A DNA stretch of 64,000 nt, from contig NMRB01000304.1 of the NCBI GenBank assembly GCA_002633025.1, positions 117,857-181,856 on the forward strand, written 5' to 3'. This stretch comes from Notospermus geniculatus (taxonomy: Eukaryota; Nemertea; Pilidiophora; Heteronemertea; Lineidae). This document shows positions 35,459 through 52,506 of the stretch, one piece after another. Both the position numbers and the translations under genes were made by a program. Numbering within the stretch: position 1 is the first letter of the stretch; each line of letters begins with the position of its first letter. Under the pieces are notes generated by a model. That model had not been told where the DNA came from. It ran no database searches and saw only the letters and a program-made list of their open reading frames with translations.

Positions 35459-35563
35459 CAGGCCTTGTCTTATGAGGCGAGCTAAAAAGTGCATGCCGTC
35501 GCAAACAATAGAAATGTTTGCGAGGCGCATGCACTTTTTAGCTCGCCTTAAAAGACAAGGCCT
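35459..35563. repeat. Hairpin element, CAGGCCTTGTCTTATGAGGCGAG arms
   Basis: The arms CAGGCCTTGTCTTATGAGGC and its near-complement ending AAGACAAGGCCTG pair. The stem continues through GAGCTAAAAAGTGCATGC. The loop is short (aacaatagaaatg). Confidence 0.85.
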
Positions 35564-36090
35564 GTGATTGGTCGTACGTAAAGGGCCGAGATACATAAGA
35601 AGAATTGTGATAGGCTGCTTGATCTGTGGGGAGTGTTGTTCATTCAAAACGGCATTTAGCCTAACATCTAGAGGATGTTCATGCTCAGACTTAGCAACCA
35701 ATGCAAGTGCCTTCAACTACCAACTGTTGTCAATATGATTTATACACGTGTCTAGATACCTAGCCTACCTCAACAGCGATCGCCACAATCACATGTAGCG
35801 CCAGAATTAGTGCGATGAAGCCAGGAGATTTGCGAGTTTCGGAACGGCCTAGTTAGGCTTCGACAACGTTTACCGAGGATTCTTCCATCGTTATGCCTAC
35901 TCCAACAATAGGTAGATCGTCGCTGAATGTTGTCGTTGGCTGAACCAGGCCGTTGTGAACACTCATGGTTTTTACAATACTGTACATAGTTTTTGATACC
36001 CACTCCATGGCCTTTCACCAGCATGTCCAGCTTTGACTTATATTTGAGTATATTGCATGTAAGTAGTTTATATAACTTTTGATTTAAGGA

Positions 36091-36253
36091 ATTGATACCG
36101 AACTGGAGGTATTGGTTGTCTCACCAAACCCGCGAGGGTGGAGCTAAAATGCAGACCTAAACCCGAGGCGCTTCGCCGAGGGTTTAGGTCGGAATGACAG
36201 CTCCACCCGAGCGGGTTTGGTGAGACAACCAATACCGACAGTGAGGTATCAAT
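36091..36253. repeat. Hairpin element, ATTGATACC ends
   Basis: The ends ATTGATACC and GGTATCAAT are perfect. Inside them GGTATTGGTTGTCTCACCAA pairs with TTGGTGAGACAACCAATACC, then GGTGGAGCT with AGCTCCACC, then GACCTAAACCC with GGGTTTAGGTC. The stem is about 70 bp with a small loop. Confidence 0.9.
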
Positions 36254-36835
36254 TTCTATTCTAAACCACCTTTCCATAAACCTTTCTGGCACTAAAACAT
36301 GTTACAAATAGGCCTATTGAGATGTTCAGAGGCAATCCGACCCGGCATCCGGCTCCGCGGATGACGCTACGTCGATGACGCGACGTCACTGTGTAACAAC
36401 ATGTACATCGTGTACATCGGTGTGCAGCGCTAGGCCCAACAAGCTGCAGGAGCCGAAATGAGACAGCAGGGCGCTTTCTTCAACGGATTTTCCGCAGGAT
36501 GTGTAGCTTATGATACAAAACATTCTTGGGATAGGTCAGTGAGTATAAATCTCGCCCATATTCTCTGCACCGCCTCTCTGAATGCTCGAAGCGAGAAACA
36601 CATGGGCGGCGGTTTTGGTTGCGACACCAAAGCCCGGTGTGGTTAAAACGAGGCTAATGCATTATCCATTGAAAACAAGGCTCACTGTGACCAAGGTGGT
36701 TTAGAATGAAGCTCTAACAACTTGATTAAGGTTGGAGATGTGTTATGCCTTATTGGCAGCTATTTTTATGTCGGCTTTTGTTACGTGGGTGCACGAAGTG
36801 TGCACTGAGTGTTGCTTGTTGATTGACAGGTCCTT

Positions 36836-37580
36836 ATTAGCTCACCTGTGAGCTATAATCATAACGTAGTGTCCATAGTCGGTTGGCGTCAGGCAGACAT
36901 CTTGAAAGTACGCTTGGCCCATATCACATGAACACCAATTTGAATGTTCACACCAGTGGTGTGACTTACTGAGATTGAAATACCGGTATGTAGTTTATAT
37001 ACATACTCCACACAGCATTGAAATTTTTTGATACTTGGACGAAAATTTTAACACTGCCATTGACGCTAGATCGCCATCTTGAAAATCTTGACGTCATCAT
37101 CGGTGGGCTGGTTTATCACGTGACATGAACTTCTTTTTCAAAATGGTATTATTTGCAGAAAACAGTATTTATCTTGTCGAAAATGAAACAGAATAACTTT
37201 ATTATTACTTTATATCTACTCAACCTATGTTTGTACCACTCTATACCTTTATACACCTATCTTCAATGATCTATATTGTAAGCGTAGAAAACGACATGAT
37301 GGGTAACCGCTTTACAAATAGATTAAATTCTACTGTTCGCTCTGCGCGCGCACTACTTTTCAAGATGGAAACCTAGCGTCAATACTAGTGGTGATATTCT
37401 CAGATATCGCCACCTAGCGTCAAGTTTGGTTTATATATTGGGGTATGTACTCCTTGGAGACACCCACCACCCCTGCAATTGATGCTTCAAGCTCCTCTGT
37501 TATTGGTGGCATTCTGAAAACAGAGAGGAAGACTATTTTAAAAGCAATCCAACATTGGATAAACGACAGCGCTCAGCATT
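36836..37580 (+). repeat. Dispersed repeat, TTAGCTCACCTGTGAGCTATAAT start
   Basis: It begins with the small palindrome AGCTCACCTGTGAGCT. It shares blocks with the inverted copy at 43236-43515: the palindrome, 'cacatgaacaccaatttgaa', 'tatattggggtatgtactcc', 'ggaggcac' variants and 'gcaatccaacattggataaacgac'. The 43-kb copy lacks the middle. No coding capacity was found. Confidence 0.65.
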
Positions 37581-37864
37581 TTGTGATGTTCTAGGACCGC
37601 TAACTGGTGGTGGCCTCTAATGGCAGTTGAATCTCCCGTTGCTTCCGTCTTCCAGTGAATCTGTCAGAGAAGTCAGCAGGTGCTAATTTTAATGGCTGCA
37701 TTCTTAATCAGCTGCGTTTTAAGACAATCATGTCAACGTCTGAGTTTTCTAGTATATTTCTATACTCTATAGTTTTATTGCTTATTGCTGACCAGTTTTG
37801 ACACTGTTTATAATAACTGTTTATAATAGTTTATAATAACTGCTGATATATTTTGGCTACGATG

Positions 37865-38086
37865 TTAAAGGACCGCAGTATTGCCACTTTTTCTCGGCAG
37901 CCGGCGCCACCGCGCCACTCTCCAACCCAGGCACTAACTCATGTAACTACGTTGTCGGCGAATTGACCCGATTTACTACGTACATTTTGTAATGCATTTT
38001 TGTAGTTCGTGTTGCTGCCGCTAGGTGTCTCCCTCTACGTCGGCAGTCAAATAACGCATTAGAGATCCAATACCGTGTTCCTTTAA
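37865..38086. repeat. TTAAAGGACCGCAGTATTG MITE, copy 2
   Basis: It aligns over its length with the element at 27751-27962, with terminal repeats AAAGGA-CGC/AGTATTG and CAATACCGTGTTCCTTT. Confidence 0.85.
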
Positions 38087-38250
38087 CTCAACTACCCCAG
38101 TATTAAATGTAGTGCATGAGTGAACCACTGTAGGTTGAGTATTTTTGTCCTAGGGTCTGTTGTCGTGTTTCTAGCGACATTAGTTCTCAGGGAGAGAAGT
38201 AACATCATGCTGGGTGCTGAGTTCTTGTAAGTTTTTAGGCTTATAAACGT

Positions 38251-38637
38251 TAAAGCGAATGGCTCGCGGGGTTTGTTGTGGCGCCATGACAGTTGGTCAT
38301 CGATATCAAGCAGCATTTTGAGAAAAAGGCAAAAGAAGGATTTTAGTTTAATGGGAAATGCATTAGACAGCCAAACTTCGGAGGAGCATTCTGCAAAATC
38401 TGCCGCTTCAAAATCAATGGGAATAGTACAAAATGTACATCTTGACCTACTGAATTTGAAAACGTCATTGACCCATTTTAACAAATTTTTACTGGAACCT
38501 CGTCCCCAGTGTTTACATTCGCATATTTGCACAGGTGTTGCATATGGCTGGGGCACGGCTTTGCCTGGAGGCTAGATTCACTCTCTATGGAAGGTACCAC
38601 CAAAAATGTAAACAAACCCCGCGAGCCATTCGCTTTA
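38251..38637. repeat. TAAAGCGAATGGCTCGCGGGG terminal-inverted-repeat element
   Basis: Terminal repeats of 27 bp (TAAAGCGAATGGCTCGCGGG then GTTTGTT, and the complement at the right end) are perfect. The 330-bp interior contains 'taatgggaaatgcattag' and an ORF that does not resemble a transposase. Diverged ends are at 31384-31420 and near 41090-41205. Confidence 0.8.
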
Positions 38638-39210
38638 AATACTTCTGTGTTTCCTGTGCGATTTGAACAGGGTTCACACAGAGTTCCAACTTTTCAACTT
38701 TTGTATGGTCATGCAGAACCAAAGTTGTTCTTGTGTGCCAGGAGCTACCAAAAGTCTTTAGTGTTAAGGCAAAACCTAGCAAGTCACATTTTTTCAATTT
38801 TGAGAAATTGATGAAAAAGATTATCCCTCTGGGATTAAGGACAGGAGGTAACCAATGATTACAGGCCATCTGCCGAGCTGTTCTTCTAAACAGATCAGTG
38901 TCGTGCATGGATACTTTTTACTGTAATTTGCCGTCATCTGTAGTACACTGATCTTATTAGAAGGCCTACACACTCAGTGTTATCATACAAGTTTACTACA
39001 CATCTGTTAGGCCTTATGGTGGCAAAAATTGAATTATTTTCTACCTTTTCTCTATCTGTTTGTTCAGATAATGGTGTTTTTCCTACTGATCTTTATATAT
39101 TTACCTCATTTTACTTTGTTTATCTCATCTATTATCTTCAGCCTGCTAAATAAAAGAATTATCCACCGAGTTCAAATTCTCCGGAGTTCTAAATTCTTAA
39201 AAAATTACAT

Positions 39211-39592
39211 TTTTTAAGACTTAGGGTTATTCGCGTGCGCTCAAGCGGAACCAATGGGAAATAGCAAAAATGGTAAAATCTAAAACAGTTCCGGTTGAGC
39301 GCACGCGAATAACCCTGAAGTGCTAAAATATGCGATTTTTTAAGACTTGGGGTTATTCGCGTGCGCTCAAGCGGAACCAATGGGAAATAGCAAAAAAGAT
39401 CAAATTTAAAACGGTTCCGCATGAGCGCACGCGAATAACCCTGAAGTGCTAAAATATGCGATTTTTTAAGACTTGGGGTTATTCGCGTGCGCTCAAGCGG
39501 AACCAATGGGAAATAGCAAAAATGGTAAAATCTAAAACGGTTCCACTTGAGCGCACGCGAATAACCCTGAAGTGCTAAAATATGCGATTTTT
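39211..39592. repeat. Tandem array of palindromic units, left block (three units)
   Basis: Each unit of about 120-125 bp contains GGGTTATTCGCGTGCGCTCA and, after a constant spacer 'caatgggaaatagcaaaa', the complement ending CGCGAATAACCC. Each unit is therefore itself a hairpin, and units are joined by 'tgaagtgctaaaatatgcga'. Three more units continue at 40411 after an 818-bp insertion. Confidence 0.9.
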
Positions 39593-40410
39593 AGCCCGCT
39601 TGGCCGCAAGGCCCAGCAGGGCTTATGCTGTGGTTGGGGTCATTGAGTGGTGGTCTGTCGTGCGTTAGTCCGTACGGCGGTACGTCCGTACGTCCGTAAA
39701 CTTTGGTTTGTTAGCGCTCTAGCGCCTTTATTTTTTGAGGAATCTTTTTGGTCTTTGGTGGGTGTATATGTGGGCCTAAGAGCTAGGCCGAGTTCGATTT
39801 TGAGTGCGGTGGGATTCCTACTTTGGCCTCCAGGGGGCGTTTTGTGAAAAATTTCAATGGGCTATATTTTGATAACGGTTCGAACTATCGTGTTGAAACT
39901 TTGTACACATTTACCTTTAGGTAATAACAACTTACAGACAGAATTTCGGTGAAATCTGATTCTTGACTTTGCCACTAGGGGGCCAAAACCAAAATCACTA
40001 AAAGTGCTATTTCTCCCTTACCAAGAGATGGATCTTTGTCAAATTTTTATCATGGGTATATCTAATGAGGATACACAAGATAGTACTTGAGTTTTTAAAT
40101 TTGACCTACTTTGCAAGGTCACAGGGGTCAAAGTTTGTCTGAAATTACGAAATTGGCTCTTTTTGTAATGGCTTGACCTATTACTTTGAAACTTCACACA
40201 TACATGTATCTACCTCTAGGCTGTAACAACTCCGAAGAATTTTCGGCAAAATCTGATTCTTGACTTTGCCACTAGGGGGCCAAAAGTCAAAACATAAAGT
40301 TTTGTTTCTCCCTAACAAACTGATGGATCTTCGTCAAATTTCTATCAAGGGTAAATAGGATACATAACATAATACTGCTTCAAGCCAAGCGGGCACAGTG
40401 CCATTGGCAC
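39593..40410. mobile_element. Inserted element with AGCCCGCTTGG / CCAAGCGGGC ends
   Basis: It starts AGCCCGCTTGGCCGCAAG and ends near CCAAGCGGGCACAGTGCCA. It interrupts the hairpin array, and 'attttt' flanks both sides like a short target duplication. The interior has a GTACGTCCGTACGTCCGT run and two diverged copies of a module of about 280 bp, marked by CTGATTCTTGACTTTGCCAC plus TAGGGGGCCAAAA (near 39957 and 40253). No transposase ORF, so it is a non-autonomous element of unassigned class. Confidence 0.75.
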
Positions 40411-40776
40411 TATTTTTTAAGACTTGGGGTTATTCGCGTGCGCTCAAGCGGAACCAATGGGAAATAGCAAAAATGGTAAAATCTAAAACAGTTCCACTTG
40501 AGCGCACGCGAATAACCCTGAAGTGCTAAAATATGCGATTTTTTAAGACTTGGGGTTATTCGCGTGCGCTCAAGCGGAACCAATGGGAAATAGCAAAATG
40601 GTAAAATCTAAAACGGTTCCGCTTGAGCGCACGCGAATAACCCTGAAGTGCTAAAATATGCGATTTTTTAAGACTTGGGGTTATTCGCGTGCGCTCAAGC
40701 AGAACCAATGGGAAATAGCAAAAATGGTAAAATCTAAAACGGTTCCGCTTGAGCGCACGCGAATAACCCTTGTGTA
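40411..40776. repeat. Tandem array of palindromic units, right block (three units)
   Basis: Three further units match those of 39211-39592, ending in a variant last unit and a partial arm (GTTCCGCATGAGCGCACGCG near 40810). Confidence 0.9.
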
Positions 40777-41238
40777 TTTGCTCATTTTTTAGCGGGACGT
40801 TATTACCGTTCCGCATGAGCGCACGCGTTTAACCCCTCTCCTAAGTGAGTGAACAAGACTTATTTAGTTCGCTGCCAAGTATAAGACAAAGCAATGAAGA
40901 ATTTTATTCAGCACACGTGAAGGTTGTTCAGGTATCGAACAAAGTAATACAGAGAGAGTAAGACTATTTACAAAAGAATATCAAAGAAACATGAAGAGAT
41001 AACATAGTAGGTTGCCGCGGTGATTCATTATTGTAGAAAAAATTTGATTTAGAAATAGAATTTGAAAGGGGACGAATTTTCAGCAAAAAATGTAAACAAA
41101 CTTCTCCAGAATGTCAACAAAGAAATTTTCGTGCAGTTTGATTGGCTGAATTTTGTGTTTACAAACACCAGCCAAATGTAAACAAAATTCGCTATCAATT
41201 CGCTTTAATGACTATTATATCTTAACATTAATCAGTGT

Positions 41239-41497
41239 AATAGACAAATCCCAAATTGACGTAAACGAGAAAGATCTGCGCACTTCCGCCGAAATGGCAA
41301 ACAGAACCTCGGTCTGAAACTGAATGACGTGACACAGAGAACCCCACAACCATTCGACAACAGTGAGTTTGACGACGTTGCGTCAGAGTCAACCATTGCT
41401 GAATCATGGATTGCGTCACGTCATTCAGTTTCAGACCGAGGTTCTGTTTACAATTTCGGCAGAAGTGCGCAGATCTTGGAATTTGGGATTTGTCTAT
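41239..41497. repeat. AATAGACAAATCCCAAATT element, full copy
   Basis: The ends AATAGACAAATCCCAAATT and AATTTGGGATTTGTCTATT are perfect 19-bp inverted repeats. The body is self-complementary and matches 17573-17841. Confidence 0.9.
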
Positions 41498-41547
41498 TGT
41501 TATTATTAATTGCCTAAGACCAAAAATAGATAACCAAACTACAGACA

Positions 41548-42260
41548 AGAACCTTAGGCCTTTGGTACTAAGGTTTCACCTGACATCAGTCAATACAAGT
41601 CTGATAAGGCCTATAACTTGTGTAGTAAACATGTACATGTACAACAACACTGAGATTGTAGGCCCAGACAAGAATCTATAGGGTCGTATTCATAAAGTCA
41701 TTCTATCGTTAGAATCGTCTCAGGCTGGTTCCAAGTGTGCTTCACCAGTACACTTGGAACCGGCCCAAGACGGTTCTAACGATAGAACCACTTTATGAAT
41801 ACGACCCATAAGGTCTAAGGTACAATGGTTTGACCTAACATAAGTCAGTACAAGTCAGCTAAGGCCATCCACTTGTGTTGTAAACTTGTATGACAACATT
41901 GAATGTGTACGAGTAGACATGAGCAGGGGCCGTATGCACCAACGAAGATTATCTTGAACTCAGCTTGAGCCACAGTTTTTCCATTGTCACATCATGCCCT
42001 GGCAAACCTAAACAGTTGAAAAGCTGTGGCTCAACCTCAGTTCAAGATAATCTTCATTGCTGGAAGATCTAAGGTCAAAGGTACAAAGGTTTCACCTAAC
42101 ATAACGTCACTGAATACAAGTCAGGTAAGCTCTATGACTTGTGTAGTAAACTTGTACAGCAACTCTGAGTGTGAAGGCCTAAACACAAGCATGCTGGGTC
42201 TGAGGTGCGTAGGCCTAAACACAAGCATGTTAGGTCTGAGGTACAAAGGAGTCACCCAAC
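41548..42260. repeat. Three diverged copies of a ~125-bp repeat, each of the first two followed by a hairpin
   Basis: The repeat copies 41548-41680, 41808-41925 and 42062-42190 share 'aaggtttcacctaacata', 'tcagtcaatacaagtc' and 'acttgtgtagtaaacttgta'. A hairpin sits after copy 1 (41681-41807) and after copy 2 (41926-42061), both at the end of the same repeat sequence. The hairpin tips are alike (GGGTCGTATTCA, GGGCCGTATGCA) but the arms are unrelated. A short 36-bp direct repeat (ggcctaaacacaagcatg) follows at 42175-42245. Confidence 0.8.
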
Positions 42261-43235
42261 ATCAATTAATACATGGTGGATGGTGCCTTGTTGACTGGGA
42301 AACAATTCTCACCACTTATTGGAAGTTGAAGACTAGTCCTGTGTTGATGAATAAAATCTCTCTAACACTGAACAGTGTGTTGTGTCAATTATATATAAAA
42401 GTAAACACCTTGACATGCATTCTACTCGAGTGAATATGCGTATACTTTAATTATGCACACAAGAAATATGCAATGGAAAAAGTCGTGCCAAAAATACGGC
42501 CTCGGTGGAGCAACTAATGGCTCTTGATTTAATGACCAAATTTTGTGCATGTCAAATGTGAGGAAGTATTTCTTCTGCAGTTCGTCTAAGGCACTGGAAC
42601 ATTGTCATGGGGCTATCCCATTAAACTTATCCGTGAGTCCGCCCTAAACCCAGTAGACGTGAGAAGTGTTTGGAGCCAACATCTCGACGCTACCAACGCC
42701 ATACACTCCGTGCACTCCGCGACTATAAGCAACTTGTGCTAGGACCTGCTTGGTAGAAGCATTGGGAGTATCAACAGATACACATGGATCTGTATTGTTT
42801 TTAACACAGTTCCATGTCCCAGTCCCTATCCAATTCCACCCCTCACCTGGTTTCCTCATTGGGGTCATGATTGATATACATGTGTAGCAACACATGTATA
42901 TCAGGAGGGAGCTTTGAATGATGACTGAATGAGTTACTTCACCACTCAAATCTCACTGAAACTTCCAATGATGAAAGTTCTTTCTATTATATTTTCAATG
43001 CACCCCCGAAAGGAGTTACATCAATTTTGAAATATAATCAAAAGACCTGAACTCATCGTTGCAAGCTTCCTCCTATATCAAGCCGATTTCACCAGGCTGC
43101 CTACCGTCTTAGGTATCCACTCTACAGCCCGAAGGAAGTTTCTGACAATGCCCAAGCCTCTCCACAGACGAACTGACGCACCTGTAGCCAGGGAGAAGAA
43201 ATCTCCCCACCTTTGAACATTTTTAGCTTTCTCTC

Positions 43236-43515
43236 TGGATTTACTGCTCAATCTCACTTTGCACTTGGCTGAGGTGAGCTCTGTCGTTTATCCAATGTTG
43301 GATTGCTTTTAAAATACGCTTCCTCTCCGTTTTCAGTGGGGCTGGAGGCACACATTTCAGGGGCAGTAGGTGTGTTTCAGAGGTCCAAGGAGCACATACC
43401 CCAATATATAAACGACATATTTCAATCTTGTCATAGTCACACCAGTGATTTGAACATTCTAGTTGGTGCACATGTGATAGGTGTCACGACTAAGCTCACA
43501 GGTGAGCTAAAAATA
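43236..43515 (-). repeat. Dispersed repeat, inverted copy of 36836-37580
   Basis: It shares the small palindrome at its right end (AGCTCACAGGTGAGCT) and blocks near 43275-43345 and 43385-43470 with the 36.8-kb copy, in opposite orientation. Confidence 0.65.
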
Positions 43516-43711
43516 TCATACTGCTTCTCTATGTCGTGAAGCAGCTCTTCAAATGGATCAAAACTTCTGGAAAGTGACCTCTAACTCCGAATATGTCCAT
43601 TCTCCGTGACCAAACAACCCGATTAGCTGCTCACACACATTTGAAGATACATAATCACTCTGTTATGTCCACAGATCAGCTGATCACATCTAACAACACA
43701 ACAACAAGCAC

Positions 43712-43771
43712 GGCAACACCTTGACAACAGTCGCCCTTAGCAACACCTTGACAACAGTCGCCCTTAGCAAC
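43712..43771. repeat. 29-bp direct repeat, two copies
   Basis: The block 'caacaccttgacaacagtcg' followed by 'cccttag' occurs twice in tandem without visible differences. It lies just beyond the SDHA stop. Confidence 0.8.
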
Positions 43772-43848
43772 AATGTCTTGAGTTTCTAAAGCAACCAGCA
43801 CATGATATGAAAGTCTATAAAATTAAATATGTTCTAATGTCTTTGATT

Positions 43849-50034
<6,186 letters not shown>

Positions 50035-50051
50035 TTTGTAAGAGTATCTCA

Positions 50052-50071
50052 CGCATGCGCAAATGTTCCGG
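50052..50071 (-). promoter_or_regulatory. SDHA: NRF-1-like and ETS-like sites upstream of SDHA
   Basis: CGCATGCGC at 50052-50060 matches the core of the palindromic NRF-1 consensus (GCGCATGCGC). TTCCGG at 50066-50071 is CCGGAA on the gene strand, an ETS/GABP core. Both lie 18-40 bases upstream of the SDHA ATG. NRF-1 and GABP are known regulators of respiratory-chain genes; use of these copies is inferred. Confidence 0.6.
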
Positions 50072-51235
50072 TGTAAGATCTGCCAGTGTCCCCGAATGTC
50101 AGTGTTTCCCTTTAATCTGTTTGGGACACGCTGCTGGCAGATAGCCTAGATCGACAGGCGTGTCCCCTACCGTCAAGTCACAGAGATAAGCTTAGCTATC
50201 TCTTTTGGTTCCTTTCTCATTTTTTCACAGTTCCGAAAAAATCTGTCTCTTGCATTGAAATGCAGGCCAAGGCCTAGGCCTACGCCGTCATGGCCGCGAA
50301 AACGGCCTTAACAAACTAGAGGCAGCTTTAGGTTAGGGTTTGTTAATGGTCTCAGAGATGTCACTACTGGGTATAATCATGCATTCCTAGTTCTCTGTCT
50401 ACACTCTCCGTCCTTCTGGCATGTCTGGGAGTCGCCCGGGGACATGGGGGAGTCGCTCCGGGGGAATTCGTCATCCGGACGGTTCGTCCGGGATGCGATG
50501 ACATAAGATAGGAGAGTTCGGGGNGTGAACGCAAGGAGGCGCTGTGGTGCAGAAAAAAAGCGATTCAACAAAATAATAAAACAGATGAATATCATTTATT
50601 CGCTAGGCCTATTGTCTGTAGGGCCTACAGCAGATACGAAGATCTTCCTTACATAAGGTCCCCTCCTCGTACTTGTTTCATTAAGGGAGGGGTACAACCG
50701 TAAATGACCTGAGATTCTCAAGATAATTCAGTATCCCATAGAGTTTCTTGACTCGAGTTTGGGAGGAGGCGGGACCCCGCAGCGAATGACGCACGAAGAT
50801 CAAAGCGACACCACGCCTCCCACTCGTGAAGAGGAACTTTTCGTTCACGATAACCAGCTACTGGGGGAGGGCGGGGCTCGGGTCATGATGAAACATGACG
50901 TCTTTCAAGAGAAACAACGAAAATATACAGCCAGTCTTTCGACGTGACGTCACATCCTGTTTCCTGTTTTATTTGTTTCCTTGGTGACCGTAACGCATAG
51001 CGTTAGTGTTCCCTTTTTTTAACAAAGTTATCCATCTGCATGCCTTTACATCAGTCCTGACACCGTGGATTTGAGCAATTAGGTCATTCTGGCGAACGAA
51101 TGCATCGTTCATATCATCTTTTACATAAAAATAGACCTAATATTTTGGTATCAACAGTAAAAAACGAAGAAAAATAAGAGTAGGCCTATTTTTAAAGGAA
51201 AACTGCGGCACGACGCACCCGGGCGACGCGCATGC

Positions 51236-52506
51236 TCAGTAGCATATCAGATCATCACCCATCTTCCGCCGCCGTTTGTCAGAGTAAAATTTGAATTCCA
51301 GATTTTGGATGCGCTCTCCGATATTCTTGGACGCACGGTAACCATAGTTACCAGCATTAGTGTTGGGGAGTTCGTTTGAAAACACCGCCTGTTCCTCTGT
51401 TTCTAAAGGTTTGACTTCCTTCTCGCGACCCTTTTCGTCGAACTGGGTCAGAAATCCCCAGTTCTCCTCCCTAAATGAAAGAAAAGGAAATATATGAGCC
51501 ATCACTTCCTCAAAAGGGCATAAAATGTCATGTTATCTTTCAAACAGCGAGGTTGGCTTAAAAACGCGCTTTGGAGTCTAGAGTGGTAATTCACACGGCC
51601 TTGAAACATGTTTGTCGCTTAAAATCTTTAAAAACAGACCCCCCGCGTTTGCTGTCTTCTTTCAAAGCCTTGGGTTACGAAATGTCATGCCCTTTGTTAA
51701 TTAGCACCTTCACACTCAGCAGACGAGTGTGCCCGAGGTTCAAGTAGAGGCCTACCAATTTTTAAGTTCCCTCTTCTCCGATTCAACCGCTTGCTTCCAG
51801 ATTTTGTCCTGGGATACAAAATCACACTTGGCGTAATCACCCTGGGTGTGGCTACGACTTGTCTCTGGTATCTGTTTAGTTGGGACGCACTTTTCATGGT
51901 ATTCGCTGGAACGAAAGTATGACCTCATCAAGTAACAGATTTCCCGAGGCATCCATTCGTAACATTTCGGATCTTTCCGTCCTTCTTCGGTAAAGAAATC
52001 TGACAGAGATTCGCGCTCTCAGTTGAGAATGGAGACAGCCTTCAACACGTGCAAAATACCAGATCTATTCAGATTTTTCATCCTGAGAACATCAGGAGGA
52101 GATTTCTTGTAAAAAACCGTGACAATTCTCCAGCGTCGATCACATCTGTTGAGGCCAACCGGACGCCCCCCCCCCCTCCTCAATCCCCCATCTTCAATAA
52201 CAGGCCATTTGTTCTGGCCCCTCGGAATGGCTGTCTGTGCGTCCGCCACGTTGCCCTGGAGACGCAGTAATAAACAGAATCCGGCCGGTCTCCAGTTGGT
52301 CAGATTTCTGTCGGAAAGTCCTGGTGCGGGTCGCCATGTTGTCTGTCGCCAGGATCACTGACTGAGTGTGGTGAAAATGTTATAGGCCCTAGAGATGATA
52401 AAGAAGAGTAACCACCGACCGACGGATCATCAAAAACTGACTTCGAGGATTACCTTTTCTGATAATAGCTGAACATCACACCCGATGGCATCGGTTGGTG
52501 CGCCAT
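51236..52506 (-). CDS. CIMIP5: C2orf50 / CIMIP5 homologue (ciliary microtubule inner protein 5)
   Basis: The last exon (51236-51470) and the one before it (51756-about 51999) join in phase through the Trp codon of KNWEENWGFL. The combined protein carries WKQAVESEKRELKNWEENWG, FLTQFDEKGREKE, AVFSNELPNTNAGNYGYRAS and LEFKFYSDKRRRKM. This matches the layout of human C2orf50 (W-x-E-AERR, NWSFLKDYDPMGNKKE, FSDTVPSSTNQVVGSR, RMDFFFTEGARKKK). That protein is associated with axonemal microtubules, a role inferred here. A first exon at 52454-52506 (MAHQPMPSGVMFSYYQK, donor GTAATC) is tentative: its end phase does not match the acceptor at about 52000, so a middle exon or another start must exist. AATAAA on this strand is at 50595-50600. 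Confidence 0.75.

Larger units (their letters stand above)
35066..43848. other. Gene-free, repeat-dense interval between SLC22 and SDHA
   Basis: No coding exon could be supported. The two genes converge on this interval, so both 3' ends lie here, but no clear AATAAA was assigned to either. It holds hairpins (35459, 36091), a repeat shared with 43236, MITEs (37865, 38251, 41239), the hairpin array and inserted element at 39211-40776, and a tandem repeat/hairpin cluster at 41548-42260. Confidence 0.6.

Noticed and set aside
38092-38908. ORFs of 100-154 codons on both strands as a transposase
   Set aside because: They cover the interior and ends of the terminal-repeat element at 38251-38637, have no catalytic motif, and overlap each other on opposite strands.
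39189-40816. Minus-strand ORFs with repeated FPLVPLERTRITPSLKK units
   Set aside because: They come from the palindromic satellite units, whose lengths happen to keep the frame.
52019-52440. Extra CIMIP5 exons on the minus strand (MADAQTAIPRGQNKWP, MATRTRTFRQKSDQL)
   Set aside because: The starts look plausible, but no donor/acceptor pair gave phases that join them to the exons at 51756 or 52454.
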